Shown here piece by piece: positions 1-8,499 of a DNA stretch of 64,000 bases; positions within the stretch are counted from its first letter, which is position 1, and each line of letters starts with the position of its first letter. The stretch spans positions 186,001-250,000 of the forward strand of contig CAVZID010000022.1 in NCBI GenBank assembly GCA_963775245.1, in the 5' to 3' direction. Under the pieces are notes generated by a model. It had not been told where the DNA came from. It made no database searches and saw only the letters and a program-made list of their open reading frames with translations. The DNA comes from CAVSWT01 sp963775245. Lineage in GTDB: Bacteria; Bacteroidota; Ignavibacteria; Ignavibacteriales; Ignavibacteriaceae. The position numbers were made by a program, and so were the translations under genes.

Positions 1-194
1 TTTAAACCCAAATATTGAATTGGACACTAACATTTTTTTGTAAATAAAAATGTTTCCTATTTTTATGATTGATGCTTTGGCTTTATTACCAATAATTTAC
101 TATTGAGTGAATGTAAAAAATCTCAATTAACAATTGCAAGTTAATCAAGTTTCGCAGTACCAAATGAAGACTAAAATATTTTCATGTAAAAGAT
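1..194. other. Window edge, no gene seen
   Basis: AT-rich sequence downstream of the sigma factor gene. No open frame with a recognisable domain and no strong hairpin-plus-T-run terminator was found. Confidence 0.5.
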
Positions 195-731
195 CTATCT
201 CCTCTCCGCCACATATTTTCTAATTGATTTTATTGCGGAGGAAATATTTTTTTCAACTGCTGAAACAGAGATACCGAGTTGAGTTGAGATTTGTGAATAA
301 GTTAAATTATCTTTTCTATGTAATTTGAACACCTCTTTCATTCTTGGTGAAAGGTGCTCAATAGCTTCATCAAATTTAATTTCTAATTCGTGGGTAATTA
401 AATTGCTTTCCCCTTTATTGTGTACTATAAAATAATTTTCATTTAAGTAGTCGATTGGAAATATCTTTACCTTCTTTCTGCGGATGTAATCTATGGACAA
501 GTTTTTTGCTATCGTATAAATATAGCTGTTTAATGAAAGCGAATCATCTAGACTTTCTCTTCTGTTCCATAGTCTGAGAAAAACGTCTTGAACTATTTCT
601 TCACTTTCCTCTCTATCGTTTGTATAAGCATTTATAAAATAAAAAAGTTTTTTGCTATACAAATTATATATTTCTTTGAGAGCTGAAAGTTTACCTTTCT
701 TAAGCCTATTTATTAACGTGTAACTTTGAAT
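195..731 (-). CDS. ECF-type RNA polymerase sigma factor with a non-canonical start
   Basis: Sigma-70 family protein of the extracytoplasmic-function class, which redirects RNA polymerase to a stress or uptake regulon. Region 2 is seen in EESEEIVQDVFLRLW followed by NSYIYTIAKNLSIDYIRR. Region 4 is a C-terminal helix-turn-helix around LTYSQISTQLGISVSAVEK. The only standard start in the frame is a TTG at 662, which would cut into the first helix. Upstream of it the frame stays open and reads LINRLKKGKLSALKEIYNLY, the normal N-terminal helix of this family, back to a stop at 744-746. No ATG, GTG or TTG lies there. An ATT codon at 729-731 sits ten bases behind a GAGG Shine-Dalgarno and gives a family-typical length of about 178 residues. 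Family assignment is firm; the start is inferred. No anti-sigma gene is visible next to it. Confidence 0.85.
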   Translation of the reverse strand: MQSYTLINRLKKGKLSALKEIYNLYSKKLFYFINAYTNDREESEEIVQDVFLRLWNRRESLDDSLSLNSYIYTIAKNLSIDYIRRKKVKIFPIDYLNENYFIVHNKGESNLITHELEIKFDEAIEHLSPRMKEVFKLHRKDNLTYSQISTQLGISVSAVEKNISSAIKSIRKYVAERR

Positions 732-844
732 ATAATTAACACCTCAAAAAGAAATTATCTTTTAAAGTTTAAGTAATACATTTTTATTCCAAACTATTTT
801 ATAAAAAGCCATAACAAATTATTTCATCATAAATATTAATTTTT

Positions 845-2185
845 CTAATGCCCTTTAATAGCTGAGAGCCCTACTACGCCTTCTGTCTTACTTAATTTTG
901 TCCATAAAAATCCATAAACTGCGACTATTGCAAAGCAAACTAATGGCATAAGAAATCCAACAGACATATTATAAACATCTCCAAGATAACCCATAATCTT
1001 AGGCATTAATGCGCCGCCAATAATTGCCATCACAATAAAACCGGACGCTTTTTTTGCCTGTGCACCAAGTCCATAAATACCTAATGCGAATATAGTAGGG
1101 TACATAATCGACATAAATAAGAATGTAAGAAATACAGCAATAACTGAAACCCAACCGACCTGTAATACAACTACACCACAAAGTATTACATTAATCAGTG
1201 CATAGGTGCCAAGCACCTGGTGAGCTTTCAATTTTCTAAGTATTGCGGCACCACTCGCCCTTCCAATTAGAAAAAGAGGAAAGCCTACTGTTCCCAATAA
1301 AAATGTTGCTCCTTTTTCGTTTACAAAGAAAGCACCGTCTTTTAGAATTGTTCGGTCAGAAAACATCCAGCTATGTGCCATCCCGTTTGAAATAGATGGA
1401 AGTTCTTCAACAATATAATTAATGAAGAAACTAAAAATGCCCGCTTGAGCAGCAACATATAAAAACTGTGAAGCTACCCCTCCTACAAAATGTTTATGTG
1501 ACCAGATTGAACGTTTGATACCTTCTGTTTCAGCATCATCCATGTGATATTCGTCTTCAGTATTTAAGTCGGGCAAATTTGAAAAATAAAAAACCGCTGC
1601 CATTACAAGAACAATTATTGCAATTGCTAAATAAGGGATGTATAGCTGCTTTTGTGCAACTACAGCACCTTCATTAGAATAGAAAAATATTCCGCCGATA
1701 ATTGGCCCGAAAATCCATCCGACACCGTTAAATGCCTGCGCAAAATTTATCCGGGTTGCAGCAAATTCTTTTGGGCCTAATACTGTTGTATAAGGATTAG
1801 CAACTGTTTCTAGAATTGTTAGTCCCATTGCTATTATACATACTCCAAGAAGAAAAGCCCAGAAAGAAGCAATGTGTGTAGCAGGTATGAACCAAAATCC
1901 GCCAAGAGATACGAGAAGTAATCCAGTAATTATACCGCCTTTATACCCCAGCTTACTTGCCAGCCAGCTCGCCGGAAGCGCCATTAGAAGATAACCCAGG
2001 TAATGTGCAAACTGTACCCATGCTGATTGTGCTTTTGATAAATGTAAAAAGTCCTGAAAATGTTTATCCATAACGTCGATCATTCCGTTACAGATTCCCC
2101 ATAATAAAAACAAAGTGCTGACCAGCATAAATGTTAAAAAATAGTTTTTACCATTTTCAGCTTTGAACATTTTTGTTACACCCAT
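845..2185 (-). CDS. FHS-family sugar:H+ symporter (FucP-like MFS permease)
   Basis: Inner-membrane major facilitator protein of 446 residues with about twelve hydrophobic segments, close in length to E. coli FucP (438). The proton/sugar-coupling acidic residues of FucP, Asp46 and Glu135, have counterparts here in NGMIDVMDKHFQ (Asp37) and LETVANPYTT (Glu126). Sequence blocks such as YKGGIITGLLL and INFAQAFNGVGWIFGPIIGG are typical of the family. The ATG at 2185 follows AGAGGA. The gene lies about 100 bases downstream of, and on the same strand as, a rhamnose/fucose mutarotase. GH29 and GH95 alpha-L-fucosidases occur later in the window, so L-fucose or another 6-deoxy sugar or pentose is a reasonable substrate. 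FHS proteins also carry glucose, galactose or other sugars, so specificity is inference. Confidence 0.88.
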   Translation of the reverse strand: MGVTKMFKAENGKNYFLTFMLVSTLFLLWGICNGMIDVMDKHFQDFLHLSKAQSAWVQFAHYLGYLLMALPASWLASKLGYKGGIITGLLLVSLGGFWFIPATHIASFWAFLLGVCIIAMGLTILETVANPYTTVLGPKEFAATRINFAQAFNGVGWIFGPIIGGIFFYSNEGAVVAQKQLYIPYLAIAIIVLVMAAVFYFSNLPDLNTEDEYHMDDAETEGIKRSIWSHKHFVGGVASQFLYVAAQAGIFSFFINYIVEELPSISNGMAHSWMFSDRTILKDGAFFVNEKGATFLLGTVGFPLFLIGRASGAAILRKLKAHQVLGTYALINVILCGVVVLQVGWVSVIAVFLTFLFMSIMYPTIFALGIYGLGAQAKKASGFIVMAIIGGALMPKIMGYLGDVYNMSVGFLMPLVCFAIVAVYGFLWTKLSKTEGVVGLSAIKGH

Positions 2186-2213
2186 AAAGTATCCTCTAAA
2201 ATTATAGTATATA

Positions 2214-2225
2214 TTAAGTACTTAA
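2214..2225. promoter_or_regulatory. Perfect 12-base palindrome ahead of the symporter gene
   Basis: TTAAGTACTTAA, a perfect inverted repeat centred about 34 bases upstream of the symporter start. The position suits an operator, but the AT-rich background makes chance occurrence possible. Confidence 0.25.
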
Positions 2226-2285
2226 AATAAATAACATTATTAATTTATATCTTTACAATTGTTGAAATAATGCGGCAAAAAATAC

Positions 2286-3041
2286 TTAGTCTGTATGGAA
2301 TACTTCTTTCATTTTTTCCCATTGAGAACACAAATATTTTTGAAGCTCAGCATTCCAATTTTTTATTTCAGGCTTGTAGTTTAAATCTTGATAATCATTT
2401 TTAATATTATCTCCTGCATATTCGAAATAAACATAAACCCTGTTATCATTTAAATAAACACTATGATTCTGAATTCTTGCATCTTTATAAAAATGAAATA
2501 ACTTTTCGTTAAAGTTTGAAAACAATTTGACTATATTTTTTTCACAGTCTTCCTTAATTTTTGTTGTGTAGGCGTGCCTTTCTACAGTCTCATAAGATTT
2601 TATAATTCCTTCAAAATGCTGAAGTTCTTCTAATACCATCCACCATTCTCCTGCTTTCCTATCATCAAATGGTTTTTGCATTGGATCTGTAATTTTCCAC
2701 CATTCTTTTGTAGCAGCATCATCAATCTCAATCATATCATTTTCATAATCTTCTTCAATATAACCATAGTAAGAAAACAATATCTTTTCATTCAAGAATA
2801 TGGAATAATTTCTAATGTTGGATTTTTTTATTCTGTTTAAAACTGGAGGGAAAACTTTTTTATGAATTTCAATATATTGTTTTTCAAATTCCGGCCTTAA
2901 TCTTATTAAGCTGCCTACTCGTTTAGTAACTTCTTCCGGTATTATATTAGAAACATCAATTTTTTTATTTTGACCGACACTAATTATAGCCGGGATTATT
3001 AATCCTGCTGCCCCTGTTAGTAGTTCAATAAATAAAATCAT
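2286..3041 (-). CDS. Membrane-anchored tandem L-rhamnose mutarotase (RhaM/DUF718 x2)
   Basis: Two RhaM-type domains fused in one 251-residue chain behind an N-terminal hydrophobic segment (residues 1-23). RhaM interconverts the alpha and beta anomers of L-rhamnose, and related proteins act on L-fucose. Normal RhaM is a soluble protein of about 104 residues. Domain 1 (about 41-144) begins RVGSLIRLRPEF, keeps the Tyr and His of the active site in YIEIHKKVFPPVL (Tyr56, His60), then IRNYSIF and the terminal EWWMVLEELQHF. Domain 2 (about 155-251) keeps IQNHSVYL and the terminal WEKMKEVFH, but its equivalent of the Tyr/His stretch reads CEKNIVKLFSNF, so the catalytic pair looks lost. It probably forms an operon with the downstream symporter. 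Family assignment is firm; activity of domain 2 is doubtful. Confidence 0.82.
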   Translation of the reverse strand: MILFIELLTGAAGLIIPAIISVGQNKKIDVSNIIPEEVTKRVGSLIRLRPEFEKQYIEIHKKVFPPVLNRIKKSNIRNYSIFLNEKILFSYYGYIEEDYENDMIEIDDAATKEWWKITDPMQKPFDDRKAGEWWMVLEELQHFEGIIKSYETVERHAYTTKIKEDCEKNIVKLFSNFNEKLFHFYKDARIQNHSVYLNDNRVYVYFEYAGDNIKNDYQDLNYKPEIKNWNAELQKYLCSQWEKMKEVFHTD

Positions 3042-3165
3042 TCCGTTCTCCTCGGAGTACTAATTTATAGAAATTACTTTCTATTATTTTTTATTAAGCT
3101 GACAAATACTAAATGACGTTAAATTTTTCACATTTAAATCTCATCTTTTCCCCGGCTATTAAAAT

Positions 3166-3185
3166 AATGATAAACGCTTATCATT
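3166..3185. promoter_or_regulatory. Candidate LacI-type operator
   Basis: Eight-base arms AATGATAA and TTATCATT separated by ACGC, giving a 20-base near-palindrome with a central CG, the layout of LacI-family operators. It lies between the divergent mutarotase gene (start 3041) and the small plus-strand gene at 3335, so it could control the mutarotase-symporter pair. The cognate repressor is not in the window. Confidence 0.45.
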
Positions 3186-3334
3186 TTCAACTATTTTTTT
3201 TATATTCTGTTATCAAAATTAAAAATTACCTCATTTGATTTGGAAAACCCATTTCATATTGTGGATTTTTTTTACTTAGATTAACAAAAACTCTAATTAT
3301 CTTAAAGAAGAAATTCATAAATGAAATTTTTCCA

Positions 3335-3562
3335 ATGAAAACAAATAAATACTTTACTCTTATAATTGTGAGTGAAATTATTTCATATAACATTTCAGGC
3401 AAGGCACAAGAAAAGACAGATAAAGATTATTTTGTTTATATCTCTTTAAGAGATGAGAATGCATTCGCTGTTTATAAAATTAAGGCAGCCGGAGAAATTT
3501 TTCGCTTATATAATTTTCATATTAGTAAAAGACCTTCATGGATTCTGAATGAAGAATTTTAA
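3335..3562 (+). pseudogene. Fragment of a secreted beta-propeller protein
   Basis: A 75-codon frame beginning MKTNKYFTLIIVSEIISYNISGKAQ-like: signal-peptide hydrophobicity is weak, and the cleavage-like end is GKAQEK. The next stretch, DYFVYISLRDENAFAVYKI, resembles the first blade of YVTN/lactonase-type propellers. It stops after about one blade. The next 80 bases give no continuation in other frames, and a complete propeller-type gene starts at 3646. I read it as the 5' remnant of a related gene, but a real small secreted protein cannot be excluded. Confidence 0.4.
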
Positions 3563-3645
3563 TTTAGCTAAATAAAAAAAAATAATAATTGTTCTGTTTG
3601 AATTTATTTTTTGATTTCTCATAATTTTAGGAGAAAGGATTAGTT

Positions 3646-4463
3646 ATGAAATATATTGCGTTCATCATATTGTTCTTTTCTATTGGTATTATGGCTCAGG
3701 GACATAAACTTGTTAAACTTTGGGAAACAAAAAATATTGTTGACCTTCCCGAGTCAGTATTGCTTGATACAACCAGGCATATTTTATTCGCCTCACAAAT
3801 GGGAATTAACCCAAATGATAAAGACGGAATTGGCGGTGTTGCTAAAATAAGTCTTGATGGGGAAAATGTTGACACGAGCTGGATAAGCGGATTAAACTCA
3901 CCAAAAGGATTAGGTAGATATGGAAATAAATTATATGCTGCAGACCTTTCTGATGTTGATGTTATAGATATTGATAAAGGCAAAGTCATAAAAATAATAC
4001 CTATCGAAGGTGCAGAATTCCTTAATGACATTACAGTAAGTGACAAGGGAATTGTATACGTTTCTGATTCCAAAACTCATATAGTTCATCGTATTGAAAA
4101 TTATATTCCATCTGTTTTCCTGGAAAACATTGATGGTGTTAATGGATTAAAAGCAATTGGGACAGACCTCTATATTGCTAGTGGAAAAACTATATGGAAA
4201 GCAAACGCTAAAAAAGAATTAACAAAAGTAACTGAATTACCAAATGCTATAGATGGAGTTGAGCCTGTTGGTAATGGTGATTTTATATATTCAAGCTGGG
4301 GGGATATATTTATTACGGAAATAAGAATGGAACAAATGAGCTTATGCTGGATACACACAAGGGAAAAATAAATTCTGCCGACATAAATTACGATCCCGTT
4401 CATCACATTCTTTATGTACCAACTTTTTGGAAAAAGTCTGTTGCTGCTTATAAATTGGAGTGA
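3646..4463 (+). pseudogene. SMP-30/gluconolactonase-like secreted beta-propeller, frameshifted near the 3' end
   Basis: Starts with a signal peptide ending GIMAQ, behind AGGAGAAAGG. The chain has repeated propeller motifs (LPESVLLDTTRHILFASQ, SPKGLGRYGNKLYAADLSD, FLNDITVSDKGIVYVSDS) typical of SMP-30-type lactonases or related sugar-binding propellers. As written, the frame ends at 4371 in an unrelated tail. One base more in the G6 run at 4298-4303 would restore YIYYGNKNGTNELMLDTHKG, then INYDPVHHILYVPTFWKKS, ending at 4461-4463, a normal last blade. So a single-base deletion in a homopolymer separates the last blade. It may be a sequencing slip, a real mutation or a phase-variable tract. The exact substrate is unknown. 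Confidence 0.7.
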
Positions 4464-4503
4464 TTATAAAATCTTATTTGATTCAGTTAGAAAATTTCTT
4501 TAA

Positions 4504-4573
4504 AGATTCTCGATACTGGATTCTTGATAATTCATATCTCTTCTATTCACCAAGAATCGTGTATCCAGAATCT
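4504..4573. repeat. Long imperfect inverted repeat between convergent genes
   Basis: Arms at 4504-4526 and 4551-4573, each 23 bases, pair at 20 positions around a 24-base AT-rich loop. It lies exactly between the 3' ends of the propeller gene and the cytochrome gene and overlaps the cytochrome stop codon by two bases. It can fold as a bidirectional terminator, but the length and mismatch pattern also suit a dispersed palindromic element. Confidence 0.6.
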
Positions 4574-5120
4574 AATTATTCGTCCACAACTCTTCGGGGA
4601 AATTCAATGTGGATGAATTTTTATTTCTTGTTACTGTGATTTTTAATTCTTTAATCTTTTCGAGATCATAATTTAAATTCCAAATACCATCTACTGAAAT
4701 AATTTTTACGTCATCGTTATTTACTTTTATCTCTGCTTTTGGCGAAGCACTTATTTTTAAGCTTTTATCTTTCCCATCCAAAAAAGATTTTGAATTAATT
4801 ATCGATGCAAATGGTTTATTATTTTTAATTGATTTATTGTAACTAACCATTGCATCAATTTCTTCGCTGTCTGGGTTTAAGGCACCAGGGCCAAACATCA
4901 TATCTTCAACTACAAGCTTTAGCGAATCTTCTTTTAGATTCCCAAAATTTTTACCATAAGCTGATCCTTCATCGCCATGACAACGTGAACAATTTTCTTG
5001 AAATGTTGGAACCGGTAATAAAGAAATATCTTCAATTTTTTCTATACCAGACTGAGCAAATAATGAAGAAGAAAAAATTATAAATGAAACAAGTGAGAAT
5101 TTTAAAATCTTACTATTCAC
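4572..5120 (-). CDS. Secreted c-type cytochrome, electron acceptor for the adjacent dehydrogenase
   Basis: Periplasmic monohaem cytochrome of 182 residues. The signal peptide ends SSSLFAQ, the haem-binding motif is CSRCH (Cys44, Cys47, His48), and Met74 or Met75 in VVEDMMFGPG is the likely second axial ligand. After the cytochrome fold (about 35-100) there is a C-terminal beta-rich tail of about 70 residues that I do not recognise. It starts with GTG in a TAGTG overlap with the stop of the upstream dehydrogenase gene, so the two are translationally coupled. This is the arrangement expected for a quinoprotein dehydrogenase and its electron acceptor. The role as partner is inferred from the gene overlap. 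Confidence 0.85.
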   Translation of the reverse strand: MNSKILKFSLVSFIIFSSSLFAQSGIEKIEDISLLPVPTFQENCSRCHGDEGSAYGKNFGNLKEDSLKLVVEDMMFGPGALNPDSEEIDAMVSYNKSIKNNKPFASIINSKSFLDGKDKSLKISASPKAEIKVNNDDVKIISVDGIWNLNYDLEKIKELKITVTRNKNSSTLNFPEELWTNN

Positions 5121-6328
5121 TATTTAGCCCCAACATATTTCAATCTATAAATTTTATTCATTTTGTATCCGTCAACTTCTTTATTGCCGTCATCACTTAT
5201 TAACAAAGTTCCATCTGGAGCTTGAATAACATCAACAGGCCTTCCTAAAACTTTTTGATCTTCAGTTAAAAATTTAACAAAAGAAAGCTCGCCATAAGGT
5301 TTACCGTTTTCAAATAAAACCCTTGTTACCTGGTAACCTGCTTTAACAGATCTATTCCATGAGCCATGATAAGCAACGAAAGCATCGCCTTTAATTTCTT
5401 TTGGAAATTGATCGCCGGTATAAAACATCATTCCGCAAGGTGCCCAGTGAGCACCGCCGCACCATTCTGGAACAATTGTTTTAGCAGCAAGTTCAATTAT
5501 ATCTTTCCTATTCATGAACTCATAACGAGGTACCCGGTTGCCAACAAGAAAAGGATGCCCGTAAAATCCACCTTCAATATATTTATTCATTTCTGCAGGA
5601 GGATTGTAATCTGTAATTGGCTGATTTCCCCTTTCATCACCTACTGCTTTTCCAAACCAATCGCTTCCGTGATCCATTCCCCAAATTTCATCTGTGCCGG
5701 GACGAACAACTAATTTTTCAGTATTACGAATTCCGGAACTCCAAAGTTTTTTATCTTTACCATCCAGAGTGTATGTCCAGATTTTTTCTCTATCGGTTCC
5801 TGTTTGATCACTTAAATTTTGAGGATCACCAATAGCAGTATATAACCGATTATTATGAATCAAAATCGGACGCCATGAGTGACCTCCTCCATGCGGTAAA
5901 CTATCTTCAGGAAATACGGTTTCTCTTTCATCAGCAATGCCGTCACTGTTTTTATCTTTTAATTTATAAATAGCACCGCTTTCCGAATACCATAATTCTC
6001 CGTCATACCAATAAACATAGTAAACAGAATTTTCAGAAGTATAAAATTTTGTAAGTGTTTCATAATATCCATCGCCATCTTTATCTTTTGCTGCCATGAT
6101 TACTTTATCAGGGGTTGTAGTGTAATAAAGTGTTCCATCTGGTCCAAGCGCCATGTGGCGGCACCTTAAATCAGAGCAAACAGCAACTGATAATTCATAT
6201 CCAGGGCGAACCCAAATTTCAGGATTAACTTTTCTATCATTATCCTGTGCTTTTGAATATGTATTCAAGCATGCGAATAAAACTAGACAAAAAAATGACT
6301 CAAATGATACGTACTTTTTCATTTTCAT
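5120..6328 (-). CDS. Secreted PQQ-type sugar dehydrogenase (glucose/sorbosone dehydrogenase fold)
   Basis: Exported six-bladed propeller of 402 residues, of the soluble glucose/L-sorbosone dehydrogenase family. Signal peptide ends TYSKAQ. Visible blocks: RHMALGPDGTLYYTTTP, AKDKDGDGYYE and KDKNSDGIADE (calcium-type Asp-rich loops), HGGGHSWRPI with a candidate catalytic His, SSGIRNTEKLVVRPGTDEIWGMDHGSDWFG, and ending VIQAPDGTLLISDDGN. These enzymes oxidise aldoses or sugar derivatives with pyrroloquinoline quinone and pass electrons to cytochrome c. It sits 11 bases downstream of a TonB receptor and overlaps the cytochrome gene, so the three form an operon. PQQ dependence is from family knowledge; some relatives are not enzymatic. 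Confidence 0.82.
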   Translation of the reverse strand: MKMKKYVSFESFFCLVLFACLNTYSKAQDNDRKVNPEIWVRPGYELSVAVCSDLRCRHMALGPDGTLYYTTTPDKVIMAAKDKDGDGYYETLTKFYTSENSVYYVYWYDGELWYSESGAIYKLKDKNSDGIADERETVFPEDSLPHGGGHSWRPILIHNNRLYTAIGDPQNLSDQTGTDREKIWTYTLDGKDKKLWSSGIRNTEKLVVRPGTDEIWGMDHGSDWFGKAVGDERGNQPITDYNPPAEMNKYIEGGFYGHPFLVGNRVPRYEFMNRKDIIELAAKTIVPEWCGGAHWAPCGMMFYTGDQFPKEIKGDAFVAYHGSWNRSVKAGYQVTRVLFENGKPYGELSFVKFLTEDQKVLGRPVDVIQAPDGTLLISDDGNKEVDGYKMNKIYRLKYVGAK

Positions 6329-6339
6329 CCCTCTTAGTT

Positions 6340-8499
6340 TTAATTGAAATTAATTGAAAGACCGCTGTACCAGCTTCTTGGGGCAGCAGGCTCAAAGAAT
6401 CTATTGCCGGCAGCGTTTGAAATTATCGAACCGTTGAATTTTGAATTTGACAAATTAATTATTCCAAGATAAAAATCAAATCGCACAAAGCTTAAATTAA
6501 ATTTGTATTTTAAGTTAAAATCTATTGTTGAATAAGCATCATTAACAAAATCAGAAATGCTGCCTGTTGAATTAGTCTTAGGCCCATTCCAATCATTTGC
6601 GAAATATTTATCATTCCATTTATAAGTTATTCCCACCATTAATCCGAAATTAAATGTATGTGTAAATCCTAAACCAAATATATTTTTCGGTACTCCCGGA
6701 ACATATTTACCGCTTAATTGAAATGATTGAGGACTATTGTTTATCAGCAAAGTTTCAATCAAATTATTGTATTTGAAATCCATTAAAGAATAAAAAGCCG
6801 TGAAATTAAAATTGTTTATTAACAGATTAAGTGATATGTCAACGCCGTTATTCACTGCTTTCCCTGCGTTTCTAAAAAATACTATATCACTTTGGGAATT
6901 GGGGATTTGATATGGTATCAACATCTGACTAATAATTAATTTATAAACAGAAAGATTGTAAAATAGATGATGATTAAAATTATTCCCTCTAATTCCAAGT
7001 TCAATATTTTTTAATTGCTCAGGTTTTAATGTTGTATTAAATCCACCGCTTTCATCTACTGTATTACTCAACTCGGAAGTTGTTGGTGTTTGAAAGGCAG
7101 TTGAAAAATTTGAGTAAAGCTGTGCGTCAATATTTAAATTAAAAACCACCCCAACCATTCCACTTAAATTATTCATAGGGATAGAGCCGGAATTATCAAC
7201 ACCATCCGAAAAGAAATTATCTATCACTGAAAATTTATATTTATCGTAACGTAAACCTGAAGAAAAAGAAAAATTATCTATTGGCGTAAACTCAATTTTA
7301 GTGAAAGCACCTAAACCATTTACTTTTTCTTTTTGATTTAAAATATTACTCCCTACTTGAACATTATTAATTATTTCATTGCTCATTAAGCCGGAATAAT
7401 TAGTAACTCCATTATTGTCATATTCTTTCCTATTATCATTTTGGAACTCATAATCCAGCCCGGTTAAAAATTTATAATCATTATTTAACATGTGAATTGT
7501 GAATGAATAATTACTGCGAATCCCTCCTGAAAATCTTTTTAAATCTATAACACTACCCGGAATAGGATTAAACATTCTACGCCAAATCCCATATAAAGTT
7601 GTTTCTAATTTTTGATTTTCTTTGGGGATAAAAGAAAATGTAATACCGGTTTGAGTTTGAGTTATTTTTTTACCTGCCCCCTGCCGTTTTACAAATTGTC
7701 TCGCTTGTGCAGGATTATTTTGTGCATCAGTTTTATTTAACGAACTTGGGTTGAGAAGATAAGGGGCATCATAATAATTTAAAACTGCCTGCAAAGAAAT
7801 TTTGTTATTAAACTGCTGCTTTGAAATTATATTTACTGAGTTTGTACTTACGGCAGAGTTTTCTCTAAATCCTTTTGAATATATTTTTTCCAGATTAATA
7901 AATAAAGAATTACTTCCAATTTTTCCGGAGGAGTTTAACGAAAATTTACGAAGCCCATAACCGCCAATTGTTAAACCTGGTGTAAAATTAAAACGAGAAG
8001 AAGAAACTTTTTTACTCGTAATATAAATTACACCCCCTGCTGAGTTACCATATAAAAATGAACTTGGCCCGCGAATGATTTCAATTCGTCCAATAGAATT
8101 TAAATCAAGATTATTTAACTGTGATTGGCCATCAGGAAAAGTCAAAGGAATTCCGTCAAGTAAAATTTTTATTCCCCGTACGCCAAATTGTGAACGTGTT
8201 CCAATTCCACGGATTATAATTCTATCACCTTCTGAAAGATTATTTCTATTGTTGACAATTATTCCAGGTACTAAATTAAAAATGTCTTGAGTAGAAAGAC
8301 TTTCATTTTTTAAACTTAAACTTTCAGAATCCAATACATCAATTGAAAAAGGAATTTGATGAATAGGCTGTTCAAAACGATTGACGTTCACAAAAACAGT
8401 ATCAAGCTGATACTTGATTGAATCTTTTTTTACTGGTTGTCCATAGACAAAAGATTGAATTAACATGAAAATAAAAAACAGCAATAATGTCTTTTTCAT
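6340..8499 (-). CDS. TonB-dependent outer-membrane receptor, PqqU (YncD)-like
   Basis: Full-length receptor of 719 residues. The signal peptide ends FVYGQ, followed by a TonB box-like DTVFVNV (about 33-39), a plug domain and a 22-stranded barrel ending with the aromatic-asparagine strand WYSGLSINFN. It lacks the N-terminal carboxypeptidase-like domain of SusC proteins, and no SusD lies nearby. The plug stretches RGIGTRSQFGVRGIKILLDG, PDGQSQLNNLDLNS and GPSSFLYGNSAGGVI closely recall, from memory, the plug of E. coli YncD/PqqU, which imports PQQ. Because it heads an operon with a PQQ-type dehydrogenase and cytochrome c, uptake of PQQ is a good hypothesis. A siderophore or sugar ligand is the alternative. 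Confidence 0.88.
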   Translation of the reverse strand: MKKTLLLFFIFMLIQSFVYGQPVKKDSIKYQLDTVFVNVNRFEQPIHQIPFSIDVLDSESLSLKNESLSTQDIFNLVPGIIVNNRNNLSEGDRIIIRGIGTRSQFGVRGIKILLDGIPLTFPDGQSQLNNLDLNSIGRIEIIRGPSSFLYGNSAGGVIYITSKKVSSSRFNFTPGLTIGGYGLRKFSLNSSGKIGSNSLFINLEKIYSKGFRENSAVSTNSVNIISKQQFNNKISLQAVLNYYDAPYLLNPSSLNKTDAQNNPAQARQFVKRQGAGKKITQTQTGITFSFIPKENQKLETTLYGIWRRMFNPIPGSVIDLKRFSGGIRSNYSFTIHMLNNDYKFLTGLDYEFQNDNRKEYDNNGVTNYSGLMSNEIINNVQVGSNILNQKEKVNGLGAFTKIEFTPIDNFSFSSGLRYDKYKFSVIDNFFSDGVDNSGSIPMNNLSGMVGVVFNLNIDAQLYSNFSTAFQTPTTSELSNTVDESGGFNTTLKPEQLKNIELGIRGNNFNHHLFYNLSVYKLIISQMLIPYQIPNSQSDIVFFRNAGKAVNNGVDISLNLLINNFNFTAFYSLMDFKYNNLIETLLINNSPQSFQLSGKYVPGVPKNIFGLGFTHTFNFGLMVGITYKWNDKYFANDWNGPKTNSTGSISDFVNDAYSTIDFNLKYKFNLSFVRFDFYLGIINLSNSKFNGSIISNAAGNRFFEPAAPRSWYSGLSINFN

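Noticed and set aside
6340..8499. SusC-type glycan receptor
   Set aside because: No N-terminal carboxypeptidase-like domain, too short, no SusD neighbour, and the plug resembles YncD/PqqU.
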